Notes: a model not told the origin generated them from the letters alone. Numbered from the stretch's first letter, positions 36,227 through 44,981 are shown. The stretch is 64,000 nucleotides of DNA from Terriglobales bacterium (GCA_035567895.1 DATMPC010000028.1:124001-188000); one strand, 5' to 3'. A program made the numbers and translations.

Positions 36227-37612
36227 TCACGCAACCGATGCGACTTTCACTCCTGCACTCGCGACCAACATTCGCACTTTGTGTCTCCAAGCAAACACCA
36301 AAGCCGTTCCGATAACCGCAAGGGAAACCGCCAGGCCAGTCCACACACCCACTGCGCCAAAACCGCGCGTGAATCCTAGGTAATACCCAAGAGGCAAACC
36401 CACAACCCAATATGCGACGAACGAGCTGAACATCGGAATGCGCGTCTCGCCTGCTCCGCGTAAGGCTCCTGTCGCAACGGTCTGTAGTCCATCGAACAGC
36501 TGAAAGGCTGCGGCCACCAAAAGCAGCATCACGCCAACTCGCATCACCTGAGGATCGGGGCTGAAAGCCCGGACAATCATCCGCGGCGCAAACACGAGCA
36601 CCAGCGCGGCGAGGGTCATAAATCCTGCACCCATTGACAGCGCCGCCCATCCCGCACGGCCGGCCGCGACGGGATCGCGACGTCCAATCGCCTGCCCAAC
36701 GCGCACCGCCGCCGCTGAGCAAACACCCAAGGGAACCATATAGGTCAGACTCGCACAGTTGAGCGCGATCTGATGCGCAGCAACCGACGCCGCATCGAGA
36801 CGCGCAATCAGCGCCGTTGCCGTCGCAAAAACGCCAATCTCGAAGAACATCTGTACGGCCACCGGCAATCCGATCCGCACCAGCTCACAGATTCGTGCAA
36901 AATCGGGACGTAGTGGACGATCGAGCAGCGGCAGATTGTGCCGACGGTGCTGCCACACTACGACCGCAAACAACACAGCCGCCATATATGTGCGCGAGAT
37001 GCACGTGGACCATCCCGATCCCGCAACGCCGTATGGTGGGAATCCCAGATGCCCGTAAATGAGAATCCAGTCTCCAACCAGGTTCACAACGTTGGCCGAG
37101 ATGAGCGCGAAGGTCACCGGCTTCACCAGATTCACCGCCTGAAGATAGCGGCGAAATGCGAAATACAGCAGCAAAGGAAGCGTGCTCCAATTCATTGCTC
37201 TCAAGAACGGCAACGCTTGCGCAAGAACTTCGGGATTCACTCCCATTCCGGGAAGCAGCCGCCCGATGAGCCACACAACGAACATGGAAGCCGGCGCGAG
37301 CGGAGCGACGATGTATATCGCGTTGAGCAGTGAATGGTTCGCGTCTGCTAAATCTCCAGCGCCAAAAGACTGTGAAACTTTCGTGTCCAGTGAAAACAGA
37401 ACGCTGCCGCCAAACATGGCAGCCGTATAAAAGATGACGCCGCCCAGGCTGACGCCGCCGATGGCCTGAGCACTGTTGGGCATGTGGCCCACCATGATGG
37501 TGTCCACCAGGCCCATCGCCATCCACCCGATCTCAGCCAGGACGAGCGGCCACGCCAACGTAAACACGCTGCGGGCTTCCGACTTAATCTCCTGGAGAAA
37601 TCTCTTGGTCAT
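36227..37612 (-). CDS. MATE-family multidrug/cation antiporter
   Basis: 461 residues from ATG 37612. The NorM/DinF-type layout has twelve membrane helices: FTLAWPLVLAEIGWMAMGLV, DTIMVGHMPNSAQAIGGVSL at the start, KPVTFALISANVVNLVGDWI midway, and QIALNCASLTYMVPLGVCSA AAVRVGQAIG in the second half. MATE proteins export drugs or metabolites in exchange for H or Na. The open frame continues upstream into a repeat-derived gap (37640-37760), so the ATG at the start of the family homology was chosen. It stands alone. Confidence 0.9.
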   Translation of the reverse strand: MTKRFLQEIKSEARSVFTLAWPLVLAEIGWMAMGLVDTIMVGHMPNSAQAIGGVSLGGVIFYTAAMFGGSVLFSLDTKVSQSFGAGDLADANHSLLNAIYIVAPLAPASMFVVWLIGRLLPGMGVNPEVLAQALPFLRAMNWSTLPLLLYFAFRRYLQAVNLVKPVTFALISANVVNLVGDWILIYGHLGFPPYGVAGSGWSTCISRTYMAAVLFAVVVWQHRRHNLPLLDRPLRPDFARICELVRIGLPVAVQMFFEIGVFATATALIARLDAASVAAHQIALNCASLTYMVPLGVCSAAAVRVGQAIGRRDPVAAGRAGWAALSMGAGFMTLAALVLVFAPRMIVRAFSPDPQVMRVGVMLLLVAAAFQLFDGLQTVATGALRGAGETRIPMFSSFVAYWVVGLPLGYYLGFTRGFGAVGVWTGLAVSLAVIGTALVFAWRHKVRMLVASAGVKVASVA

Positions 37613-37679
37613 ATTTATTTGCGTTCCAATTCGAATCGAACCCTGAAAATCTAAACCTGTCATTCTGAGGCCTGAAGTT

Positions 37680-37737
37680 GGCCGAAGAATCTCCCGCAAT
37701 GCCTCGAACTGCTTTGCAACATCCCGGTTCTTCGGCC
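37680..37737. repeat. Inverted repeat GGCCGAAGAA / TTCTTCGGCC
   Basis: Ten-base perfect arms (37680-37689 and 37728-37737) inside a stretch reading GTCATTCTGAGGCCTGAAG, in the 275-base gap between MATE and the VIT1-like gene. It is an intergenic hairpin element, not coding. Confidence 0.55.
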
Positions 37738-37887
37738 CGAGGGGTATCTTCTAAAAATCCTGAATTGAGTACTAGAGAAGATTATGGAACGAACCTAACA
37801 GACTCAGGAAAGCCCGCAATTCTTGGGGCGCTGTTGAATCGAGCCGGGATGGAAATTCAGTACATCGGAATTCTTGGTTATTTTCTC

Positions 37888-38601
37888 TTACTCTACCGAA
37901 AACAATCGTGCCAGTCCAAACGCAGCGGCTGCCGCGAGGCCGCCCGTGAGCGTCGTTTGTATCGCGCTGCGCAGCGGGGAGATTCCAGCAACTCGCCCCT
38001 TAATGAAACCGAAGACCGCAAGCGCCACGATCGTGATGAGCACTGACCACATCAGCGCCGAATACACGTTGTGCAGAAAGATGTAAGGCGCAAGCGGAAT
38101 AAGTCCTCCCACGATATACGACGCTGCAATCGTCGACGCGCTGTTCCTCGCGCGCTGCGGCTCAGGCTTCTCCAACCCAAGCTCGAAGCGCATCATGAAA
38201 TCCACCCAGGCCTGCGGCTTACGCTTCAGTGCATTCAAAACCGGCGTGCTCTCCTCCTGACTCACACCATAGGTGCTGAAGATCTCGTAAATCTCCCGCT
38301 CTTCATCCTGAACACGCTCGACGATCTCACGCTCCTCGCGCTGGCGCTCGCTGTGATAGTGACTCGCGTCACCCTTGGCCGCTAGGTATCCGCCCAGTCC
38401 CATAGCGATCGAGCCAGCCGCAATCTCGGCCGATCCTGCAAGGACGATCAGCCGAGTCTGGCTCACGGCGCCCGTCAATCCTGCCGCCAGCGCGAAGGGC
38501 ACAGTTAAACCGTCGGCCATTCCAATGACAATGTCCCGTACCAGATTTCCCGAAGCAAAATGCCGCTCCACATGGAGAAGATCCGTATGTTCATGAGCCA
38601 T
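37888..38601 (-). CDS. VIT1/CCC1-family iron/manganese transporter
   Basis: 237 residues from ATG 38601 (MAHEHTDLLHVERHFASGNL). The family start VRDIVIGMADGLTVPFALAA is followed by helix two (IVLAGSAEIAAGSIAMGLGG YLAAKGDASHY), a Glu-rich cytoplasmic metal-binding stretch (REEREIVERVQDEEREIYEI), and the last helices (YIVGGLIPLAPYIF). These proteins move Fe2+ or Mn2+ out of the cytoplasm. The frame is open upstream but without family similarity. Confidence 0.88.
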   Translation of the reverse strand: MAHEHTDLLHVERHFASGNLVRDIVIGMADGLTVPFALAAGLTGAVSQTRLIVLAGSAEIAAGSIAMGLGGYLAAKGDASHYHSERQREEREIVERVQDEEREIYEIFSTYGVSQEESTPVLNALKRKPQAWVDFMMRFELGLEKPEPQRARNSASTIAASYIVGGLIPLAPYIFLHNVYSALMWSVLITIVALAVFGFIKGRVAGISPLRSAIQTTLTGGLAAAAAFGLARLFSVE

Positions 38602-38672
38602 GCAAACAAGACTAGCCGAATCCAATGACTCTGCCGAGTGTGCAAAGATGGTTCGGTTAACGTGAGTTGCGT

Positions 38673-39074
38673 TTAACGTGGTTCCGGCCGCCCTCGGCCG
38701 GGCTCTTCCCAAAAAGACTCCCAGACTGTTTTAGCAACAAAAGCCCCGCCGGTCCTTGCTCCGCAAAGCGGTTTTCCACAGCGAACGACGGATGAAGCCT
38801 TGAGTACGTCGACCGGTTGCGTGCAATTCACGAACAGCGTCGACTTGGTAACCGCACTCATATTCACCACGGCGCTCACGATGGTTGTTCCCGATGCGGG
38901 AAGTGTGACCGCGTTGTGTGCCAGGTCCGCGGGTGAGTAGACCAAGTGAGGCTGCGGCCGCGGCGTGATGGTCCTTCCACCCTTGTCCACATCCGGCGGA
39001 ATGTTGGTCGATTGCGCTATGGCAATGAGCGCCGCACTCGCTGCAAGCAGGCCGAGCAAGATGATTCGATTCAT
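38673..39074 (-). CDS. Small exported hypothetical protein
   Basis: 133 residues with a signal peptide (MNRIILLGLLAASAALIAIA). AAGGAG lies just before the ATG, so the start is well supported. The mature part is a strand-rich segment (ASGTTIVSAVVNMSAVTKST) with four Cys. Nothing in it points to a known family. Confidence 0.6.
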   Translation of the reverse strand: MNRIILLGLLAASAALIAIAQSTNIPPDVDKGGRTITPRPQPHLVYSPADLAHNAVTLPASGTTIVSAVVNMSAVTKSTLFVNCTQPVDVLKASSVVRCGKPLCGARTGGAFVAKTVWESFWEEPGRGRPEPR

Positions 39075-39176
39075 GAAGGCTCCTTAGGTAGGAAGGTTGG
39101 ATTGCACCGCAAGAAGACCAAAGCCCCGGTGCCGAGCTCGGAATCAATCGCAGCGGCCACAGAAGAGATAACCAGG

Positions 39177-39277
39177 ATGTCACCGATCGGTTACTTTGTG
39201 GAATGTCACCGATCGGTTACTTTGACAAAGATGTCACCGATCGGTTACTTTGTGGAATGTCACCGATCGGTTACTTT
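39177..39277 (+). promoter_or_regulatory. Four tandem copies of a dyad operator upstream of hipBA
   Basis: The word ATGTCACCGATCGGTTACTT occurs exactly four times, starting at 39177, 39203, 39231 and 39257 (spacings 26, 28, 26). Each copy contains the perfect palindrome ACCGATCGGT, extending to GTnACCGATCGGTnAC. HipB-type repressors bind several spaced palindromes in front of hipBA, and this array ends 38 bases before the hipB-like ATG. An alternative is the multi-repeat end of an IS21-type element, but no transposase is present. Confidence 0.75.
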
Positions 39278-39315
39278 ACAAACAAAGCCAAGCCCGTACG
39301 CCTCAGTGAACCATC

Positions 39316-39615
39316 ATGCTGATAAGAACACCCGCTGACCTGGGAGCCCTCATAAAAGAGAGAAGAATCGCACTCAAGCTGGACCAGGAAGCACTGGCGA
39401 AGGCCGTTGGAACCAGCCGCAAATGGATCGTTGAAGTAGAAGCCGGAAAACCCCGTGCTGCTGTTGGTTTAATCCTGAGAGCCCTTCGTTCGCTTGGCGT
39501 AACGTTGCAGGTCAACACTTCGGGCCAGCCTGAGCGTCGTCCTAAGTCCTCGCCATCGTTTCCTCAAGTGGATCTCGACGCTCATCTGGAGTCGTTCAAG
39601 CGACGCAATGACTGA
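39316..39615 (+). CDS. hipB: HipB-like XRE-family antitoxin/repressor
   Basis: 99 residues. The Xre HTH is clear: LGALIKERRIALKLDQEALA, KAVGTSRKWIVEVEAGKPRA. This is the HipB form, with IVEVEAGK and a following strand (GVTLQV) used for dimer contacts. In HipBA pairs HipB neutralises HipA and represses the operon by binding dyads upstream. The last bases overlap the start of hipA by 8. No Shine-Dalgarno was seen, so translation start may be near-leaderless. Confidence 0.88.
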   Translation: MLIRTPADLGALIKERRIALKLDQEALAKAVGTSRKWIVEVEAGKPRAAVGLILRALRSLGVTLQVNTSGQPERRPKSSPSFPQVDLDAHLESFKRRND

Positions 39616-40885
39616 AGAACTCATCGCGCTGGCAGACAATTTTGAAGTCGGGCGCGTCCTGAAGCAGGGCGGGCGTATCTCTTTTACCTACAACCACGCC
39701 TGGCAGCGCCATGCAGACGGCTTTCCCATGTCGCTTTCCATGCCGCTGATTATGACCGATCATGGCCATGCTCCGATCGAGGCATTTTTGCTAGGACTGC
39801 TGCCCGACAATGTAAACGTTCTCGACAAATGGGCTCAACGGTTCCATGTATCCGCCCGAAACCCGTTCGCTCTGATGAAACACGTAGGCGAGGACTGCGC
39901 CGGAGCCATCCAGTTCATTCGTCCCGAGCGCCGGGAACAATTACGTACCGAATCGGCAAAATCGGAGATCCAGTGGCTGACCGAGCAAGACGTCGCCGAG
40001 CGCCTGAGACTATTACGAGAGGATCACTCTGCCTGGCGAATTGCTCGGGATACCGGCCAGTTTAGCCTCGCCGGCGCCCAGCCCAAAACGGCACTCCTGT
40101 TTCGCAAAGGACGATGGGGAGTTCCCTCAGGGAGAACACCAACCACGCACATTCTGAAACCGCCAATGGGCGAGTGGGAAGGCCACGCCGAGAACGAACA
40201 CTTCTGCCTGGAGCTTGCCGCCCGCATGGGTCTCATCGCCGCCAAAACCACGGTGGAGCGCTTCCAGGACGAAGTCGCGATCGTCATCGAACGCTATGAC
40301 CGCATCCCAATTTCCTCAGGATTCATTCGAATCCATCAGGAAGATATATGCCAGGCCATGGGTCTGCCGCCGACGCGGAAGTACGAGAGCGAAGGCGGTC
40401 CCAATATTCAAGACATCGCAGAGCTGTTGCGAACCAACTCCAAACGCCCGGATGAAGATCTCAGCGCCTTCGTTGACGCCGTTGCGTTCAACTGGTTGAT
40501 CGCAGGCACCGATGCGCACGCCAAAAACTATTCAATACTGATCGGCGCGCAGGGCACGATTCGTCTCGCTCCGCTCTACGACGTCGCCAGCATTCTTCCC
40601 TATCCGGGGATCCACGTCCCGAAACTAAAGATGGCGATGAAAATTGGAGGTCACTACGACCTGCGTATGATCGGCCTCCGCCAATGGAAGGCCATGGCAA
40701 CCCAACTTCGTCTCGATGAGGAACAGCTTGTTCAACGCCTGCAAACGCTCGCAGCCGAGCTGCCCGACCAGGCAACTTCGGTGGCGCGCCGCATTGAGCG
40801 CGAACTGAAACATCCCATCATTAAGCGCCTCGCCGAAGCGGTCACAAAACGCGGCCGGCAGTGCGCGCAACTGCTCGAGGTGTGA
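39608..40885 (+). CDS. hipA: HipA-like serine/threonine kinase toxin
   Basis: 425 residues, near the usual HipA length. The N-terminal HipA domain is seen in GRVLKQGGRISFTYNHAWQR, MSLSMPL and EAFLLGLLPDN. The kinase core has SLAGAQPKTALLF, THILKPP, NEHFCLELAARMGL, AFNWLIAGTDAHAKNYSILI (catalytic Asp and metal-binding Asn) and LAPLYDVASILPYP (DFG-like Asp). HipA kinases phosphorylate tRNA ligases and cause growth arrest; the target here is unknown. All catalytic residues appear intact, so the toxin is probably functional. Confidence 0.9.
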   Translation: MTEELIALADNFEVGRVLKQGGRISFTYNHAWQRHADGFPMSLSMPLIMTDHGHAPIEAFLLGLLPDNVNVLDKWAQRFHVSARNPFALMKHVGEDCAGAIQFIRPERREQLRTESAKSEIQWLTEQDVAERLRLLREDHSAWRIARDTGQFSLAGAQPKTALLFRKGRWGVPSGRTPTTHILKPPMGEWEGHAENEHFCLELAARMGLIAAKTTVERFQDEVAIVIERYDRIPISSGFIRIHQEDICQAMGLPPTRKYESEGGPNIQDIAELLRTNSKRPDEDLSAFVDAVAFNWLIAGTDAHAKNYSILIGAQGTIRLAPLYDVASILPYPGIHVPKLKMAMKIGGHYDLRMIGLRQWKAMATQLRLDEEQLVQRLQTLAAELPDQATSVARRIERELKHPIIKRLAEAVTKRGRQCAQLLEV

Positions 40886-40907
40886 TCGCGGCGGAACTAC
40901 CGCACAC

Positions 40908-42452
40908 CTAGCGCAGCCCTTCGGCCAGTTCCTTGTAGTACTGCCAAACGCCACCCTTGTCTTGATTCAGATGGAGCAGTGCCTGCGTGCAGGCATCGAC
41001 CTGATCGTCGTGCGGAGCGTTGGGGAAGCGGGTTAGCTCTTCGACAAAGTCGCCCACCCATGTGGCACAGCCTCCCCCGGCCGCGAGCTCGGGTAGAAAT
41101 ACATTCCGAGCTTCGAACAGCGGCGAGACCGCATGCAAACGGCCCATTTTGGAATCCGTAGGCTGCACGGCGATGATGCCGCTAATCTCCGTTCGCAGCG
41201 CCGAGATCACCGCAGGACCGTTGGCTTTGTCCTCGATCAGCTTGGCCGTGGCTTGCGGATACTTGTTCGTCATCTGCTGGATAGCCTGTTTGGTGCGGAC
41301 AAAGTCCATGCGCTCGCGAACTTGATCCACCAGGTAGTAACTGCTGTTCAAGCGCAGCCAAACCTGCCCAACCACGTAGTCCGCCTCGCGAGTATCTTTA
41401 AAACTGCAATCCCAACTCTGCACCCACGTGCCTTTTGTTGCCGGCAGTTCCCGGTAGTACTGAATCCAATTGCGCTTGACGATGCCACCTTCGAGCGGCG
41501 CCGGATTCTGCTGATACTGGCCGGCATACGCCCATGAACCCATGCCGGTCTTCAGCTCAGCGAGGACTTGGTGAGAAAAGCGCTCTGGCCACAGCAACTG
41601 TCCGGCTGTGGGCTCGTAGGTATGCCCGTTGACCTCCCACCGCATGTCTTCTTCAAACTCGGCCGGAAGCTTCAGGTGCGTCCACGCGTTCGGCTCCTGA
41701 CTGAGAACGTGCCCGGTGAGATCGCTGTCGTGCAGCCGCTGCATGATCAGGATGATCGTTCCCGTAGCGGGATCGTTCAGCCGTGACCGGAACGTCGCGT
41801 CAAAGTTGCGATTCGTCGCCTCACGCTCCTGGTCGCTGAACGCCTTCTTCGCGTTCATCGGATCGTCGACGATCAACTCGTCGCATCCTTTGCCGGTCGC
41901 CGATCCCGTGATCGAGGTGGAGAACATCACGCCACGGCGCGTGTTCTCGTACTGCGTCTTCAGGTTCTGATCCTTCGAGAACCTCACGCGATTTCCCCAG
42001 GCAGCGCGGTACATCGCGGAGTTGAGCACGTTCCGGCGAAACACCGAATGATCGGTGCTGAGCTCATCGGAGTAACTCACAAACATGAATCGCCGCTCTG
42101 GCTGGGTGCACCATCGCCAAACGGGATAGAACACCGTACAGAGCAGCGACTTCATGCTCCGCGGAGGGACGTTGATGATTAGCCGGCGGCACTTACCCTG
42201 CGCAACTTCGTTGAGGTAGTCGCAGAGGAGATCGAGATGCCAGTTCCATTGGAGCGTCGTGGTAGGTTCCAGAATGGACCAGAAGACGTGAACAAATGCC
42301 TTGAGGTCGCGCTCAGCTGTGTGCCTGCGCCTGAGATACCTTAGGCGCCCGAGCTTGGCTCGGTCGCCTCTTTTTGGTTTACTAGCTGATCGCCGGGATG
42401 GAGCCGAGGCGGCCTTCAAGTTCGGCGATTTGCGCGTCCAAGTCTTCGTCAC
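40908..42452 (-). CDS. Phage terminase large subunit (orphan)
   Basis: 514 residues from GTG 42452. ATPase part: IINVPPRSMKSLLCTVFYP (variant Walker A), MFVSYSDELSTDHS, KGCDELIVDDPMNAKKA (Walker B) and LIMQRLHDSDLTGHVL. The nuclease part has VQSWDCSFKDTREADYVVGQ, KLIEDKANGPAVISAL and FPNAPHDDQVDACTQAL, the RNase H-like acidic triad. Terminases pump phage DNA into proheads. No portal, capsid or lysis genes are in the window, so this is a remnant or a domesticated module. It overlaps the upstream small gene by 71 bases and converges on hipA. Confidence 0.92.
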   Translation of the reverse strand: MTKTWTRKSPNLKAASAPSRRSASKPKRGDRAKLGRLRYLRRRHTAERDLKAFVHVFWSILEPTTTLQWNWHLDLLCDYLNEVAQGKCRRLIINVPPRSMKSLLCTVFYPVWRWCTQPERRFMFVSYSDELSTDHSVFRRNVLNSAMYRAAWGNRVRFSKDQNLKTQYENTRRGVMFSTSITGSATGKGCDELIVDDPMNAKKAFSDQEREATNRNFDATFRSRLNDPATGTIILIMQRLHDSDLTGHVLSQEPNAWTHLKLPAEFEEDMRWEVNGHTYEPTAGQLLWPERFSHQVLAELKTGMGSWAYAGQYQQNPAPLEGGIVKRNWIQYYRELPATKGTWVQSWDCSFKDTREADYVVGQVWLRLNSSYYLVDQVRERMDFVRTKQAIQQMTNKYPQATAKLIEDKANGPAVISALRTEISGIIAVQPTDSKMGRLHAVSPLFEARNVFLPELAAGGGCATWVGDFVEELTRFPNAPHDDQVDACTQALLHLNQDKGGVWQYYKELAEGLR

Positions 42453-42777
42453 TCAGCGCTTCTTCCTCAGCCGTCGGCTGGAGCCATGATTTGCTGCTCT
42501 TCGACTCTGGTTCCTCGTGCTTCACCTTCGCCAGGTCAATGGGCTGATCGCCGCACAAGGCGATGGCCGTCTTGATTGCCTGCAGACGCAGGCTCAAGGA
42601 CGACTCAGGATGAACTGCGACCTCATACAGAGTCACACTCAATATCTCGCCCCAAGGATCGTCCGAACCTTCTGGTTTCTGTTTCAGCGTTCTGCGACAC
42701 GCCCGCGTAAACGCCTTAGCGTCCGCGCGCGAAACGCGTTTTCTCTTCGGCTTTGCTTGTTCGTTGGTTCCGCTCAT
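42382..42777 (-). CDS. Probable terminase small subunit-like protein
   Basis: 131 residues. It starts with a Lys/Arg-rich segment (QAKPKRKRVSRADAKAFTRA), has a helical centre (SSLSLRLQAIKTAIALCGDQ) and an acidic C-terminal helix (EEEALSDEDLDAQIAELEGR). Position directly upstream of and overlapping the large subunit is where small subunits sit, and the basic and helical plan suits DNA binding, but I see no certain small-subunit motif. Confidence 0.6.
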   Translation of the reverse strand: MSGTNEQAKPKRKRVSRADAKAFTRACRRTLKQKPEGSDDPWGEILSVTLYEVAVHPESSLSLRLQAIKTAIALCGDQPIDLAKVKHEEPESKSSKSWLQPTAEEEALSDEDLDAQIAELEGRLGSIPAIS

Positions 42778-42789
42778 AGTGATTCCTAA

Positions 42790-42881
42790 ATCAGTACCGG
42801 CGGCGGTAGCCGCCGGGTTGATGGGAGCGCAAGCGACTACTGCTCTCGTGACTCGCTAACCGGCAGCTACTGCCGCCGGTA
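42790..42881. repeat. REP-like GC-rich inverted repeat
   Basis: TACCGGCGGCGGTAGCCGCC (42795 onward) is complementary to an arm ending TGCCGCCGGTA at 42881, with a few mismatches. A copy of the left arm, ATCAGTACCGGCGGCGGTAG and eight further bases with one change, recurs at 52922. It fills most of the first part of the 470-base gap between the terminase gene and the next gene. Confidence 0.6.
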
Positions 42882-42972
42882 CCGCTGTGCTCCGGCGGAC
42901 ATGTTTCCGGCCGCTGACTTACCAGCAGCAGCAATAAGAGTTGACCATTCAGGCGCATAATGTGCACCTGTG

Positions 42973-43071
42973 ATGTTTTTGATCTCACTGCGAGCTCTCA
43001 CGATAGTTATCGGGATGATCCTCGCGCTAGTTCTCGTCTTCCTGATCATCCGCCGCGCCTCGTGCCGGTAA
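42973..43071 (+). CDS. Possible 32-residue single-TM protein
   Basis: ATG to TAA gives a short peptide starting MFLISLRALTIVIGMILALV and ending in a basic tail (IIRRASCR). The hydrophobic run of about 20 residues followed by Arg-Arg is what a small inner-membrane protein looks like. There is no ribosome site, so the case rests only on the peptide pattern. Confidence 0.25.
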   Translation: MFLISLRALTIVIGMILALVLVFLIIRRASCR

Positions 43072-43247
43072 TCGCAGGGTCCGCGCATGGCGGGCACTCC
43101 GGCGACGCCGAAATGCGATGGGTTAGCCGCTTTCAACGCCGTCGGAGTGTGCTTGTGGGAGTTCTCGTTAGCCGTTAGCAGCACCGCCCCCGACTTGTGC
43201 CGGCTTGTTAAGCTATTCGTCCCGTGTAGTCGGCCTCTGGAGGAACA

Positions 43248-43850
43248 ATGCTTCACAAAATTGCGCTTTGGTTCCGGCTTTGCTGCCTAGTGTGCGTAAC
43301 TTCTGTTTCTGGGGTTGCGCAGAGTGCAGCGCAGACTTCGTGCGACGCAGTTCTTAGGGACTACTTTGCATTGTTTCCAAAATCAGAGTTAGCGCTAGAG
43401 CATTTAAGAATGGAGGAGCAGTCTCATCAACAACGTGCTGAGAAACCCTACATGCAAGTTCTGCGCAATATGGGACTCAAGCAGGTGACGGCTGAGATAG
43501 ACATCCTGTGGGATGGTGGCATCGTCGAAGCCCAGGCTGTGAATGTTAAATTCTCAGATTCGTACAGATACGATCACCTACCGGAGGCACAATTCAAGGA
43601 CATCGATTCTGCCCAGATCGGAACGCTAAGGCGATTTTTCCGTATAGTCATGGCACAGGAAGCTAGAGAGGACCTGGTCAAAGAGATTAGAACCGGCTTT
43701 GTTGCGGGGTACAAAACCGAGCCGCTCGTGCTCGCAACGTTCGGTTACACACTCTTCGACACCCCTTGTATTCCTCCTCGTGTCTACGGCCCAGGAAGTG
43801 AAAGCATCATCACCGTAAGGGAGTTGCTGACGATGAAGCCCATCCTTTAG
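43248..43850 (+). CDS. Exported hypothetical protein
   Basis: 200 residues. GGAGGAACA directly before ATG is a strong ribosome site. It has a signal peptide (ALWFRLCCLVCVTSVSGVAQ) and two or three Cys in the mature part. There are charged helices near SELALEHLRMEEQSHQQRA and a strand-rich end. I do not recognise a family. It lies in the accessory stretch after the terminase remnant. Confidence 0.65.
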   Translation: MLHKIALWFRLCCLVCVTSVSGVAQSAAQTSCDAVLRDYFALFPKSELALEHLRMEEQSHQQRAEKPYMQVLRNMGLKQVTAEIDILWDGGIVEAQAVNVKFSDSYRYDHLPEAQFKDIDSAQIGTLRRFFRIVMAQEAREDLVKEIRTGFVAGYKTEPLVLATFGYTLFDTPCIPPRVYGPGSESIITVRELLTMKPIL

Positions 43851-43852
43851 CT

Positions 43853-44122
43853 TCACCCGATTCCTCCCCATCCCTCTACTGCCGCAATCGCGCGCTTCGA
43901 TCCACACGCATAAGCATGAATCGTCGCCGGCCCAATCCGCGCGCTCTCATCACGCAGATTCTCCGGACGATGAAACGCAAGCCGAATCGCTTTGCCGCGA
44001 TTGATGCAGGTAGCCGCGCGATCGCGAACCATGCGGATCGCGACCTCGCGCATCACGTAATACGCGGGTTCGGCCCAGGTGGGCTGGAAGAGACGAAAAA
44101 CAGGTACGCGGTTAATGGGCAT
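43853..44122 (-). CDS. Doubtful small protein
   Basis: 89 residues from ATG 44122. The sequence (FRLFQPTWAEPAYYVMREVA, then ATCINRGKAIRLAFHRPENL) reads like a real protein rather than a chance frame, but no ribosome site, signal or family supports it. A competing frame on the other strand is also open. It would converge on the preceding gene with a 2-base gap. Confidence 0.3.
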   Translation of the reverse strand: MPINRVPVFRLFQPTWAEPAYYVMREVAIRMVRDRAATCINRGKAIRLAFHRPENLRDESARIGPATIHAYACGSKRAIAAVEGWGGIG

Positions 44123-44597
44123 GTACTTGGCCTCAGTATTTCGTTTCAAACTGGTCCCAGGTATCCCCGACAATCGGGTGATCGGGCCATCGGGTGATCG
44201 GGTGAAGTAACCGCCTGTGATTCAGGCGGTCACACGTCGCCGAATGTTCAAGAGGTGCAGGCCGATGGAAGAGAGTCTTCCGAAAATCTTTGGCAGCGCC
44301 GCTCCTGCCGGTGGTCGGCGGACCTGCCTGGGTCCGCCGAGTTCTCGTGATGTGCCGGCCCAGCTCGATCGCGCTTCGCTGGGCTTGTTTTCATTCCCCG
44401 TCTGCAGATGCTTGGTACGACGAAATGGGGTCGAAAGTCAACGGCAAAATTCCGGTTATGGAACGACGGTATCGCCGGTTTTGTGGATTTCCCGCGCATC
44501 GCCACTCTTTCTATATGCCGCCTTCCCGAATGAGGAAAAGGACTCGACTTTCCAAAAGATTCTTTTTTTCTGCGCCTCGGCTTGCCTGCCGCGCCGC
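44123..44597. other. Gene-poor gap with hairpins
   Basis: I see no convincing gene here. Near 44170-44207 is a short word repeat (TCGGGTGATCGGG), at 44212-44232 a hairpin (ACCGCCTG, TGATT, CAGGCGGT), and at 44315-44340 a perfect 10-bp stem. GATTCTTTTTTTCTGCGCCT at 44558 resembles words inside the element at 13740, but not over a length that would prove kinship. Confidence 0.5.
44315..44340. repeat. Perfect 10-bp hairpin
   Basis: TCGGCGGACC pairs with GGTCCGCCGA across TGCCTG. It stands in the gap with no adjacent gene end, so a terminator role is not obvious. Confidence 0.5.
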
Positions 44598-44981
44598 TCA
44601 TTCGTCGTCCTCCTCGAGCAGCGGAGCAAGCAGATCCCAGGGGATTCGGCCATGCTGCACGGCGTCAGGATCGAAGCATTCGTAAAAAGGCAATTCGCGT
44701 TGTGTGAGACCGTGTGCGAGATAGCGCCAGGTAGTTTGCCTGGAGCAGATGGGGCAAACGATTGACCAGTCTGCATCTGGCGTGTGCGAGCGCGGCAGCG
44801 CCAGGCGAACCGTGTCGCACTGAGCGCACCTCAACTCGAGATAAATGACCTCAAAAAGCGGCTGCGAGGGCTCCGAAAGTGCCTCGGAATCCCCTGAATC
44901 AGCCCCAGTTTGACTTTGAAGATCGACGAACCGGTGCTCGCCGTAGAAACAGAACGTCTCCTCGGCGCACGAGGAGCACAT
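44598..44981 (-). CDS. Zinc-ribbon hypothetical protein (5' end unclear)
   Basis: 127 residues from the first ATG. It holds MCSSCAEETFCFYGEHRF and later LRCAQCDTVRL and VCPICSRQ, that is, a set of CxxC knuckles suited to bind zinc, then an acidic end (LLEEDDE). The reading frame stays open for 53 more codons upstream, to the TGA at 45141-45143, and these codons read as protein (GLRCEVARSNGYDPTGENAV, QLLCEYCGPM), yet they contain no ATG, GTG or TTG. Either an unusual start is used or a frameshift has hit the 5' part. Function unknown. Confidence 0.6.
   Translation of the reverse strand: MCSSCAEETFCFYGEHRFVDLQSQTGADSGDSEALSEPSQPLFEVIYLELRCAQCDTVRLALPRSHTPDADWSIVCPICSRQTTWRYLAHGLTQRELPFYECFDPDAVQHGRIPWDLLAPLLEEDDE

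Noticed and set aside
39177-39284. Tandem repeats as a CRISPR array
   Set aside because: Gaps between copies are only 6-8 bases and are themselves partly repeated, there are no spacers and no cas genes. An operator array is the better reading.
42867-43256. 129-codon minus-strand frame
   Set aside because: Composition is repetitive and it runs through the REP-like arms; no start site and no domain. The short hydrophobic frame on the other strand is slightly better.
44440-44600. Second copy of the 13740 element
   Set aside because: A few shared words (ATTCTTTTTTTCT and a GC-rich run) but no matching inverted arms.
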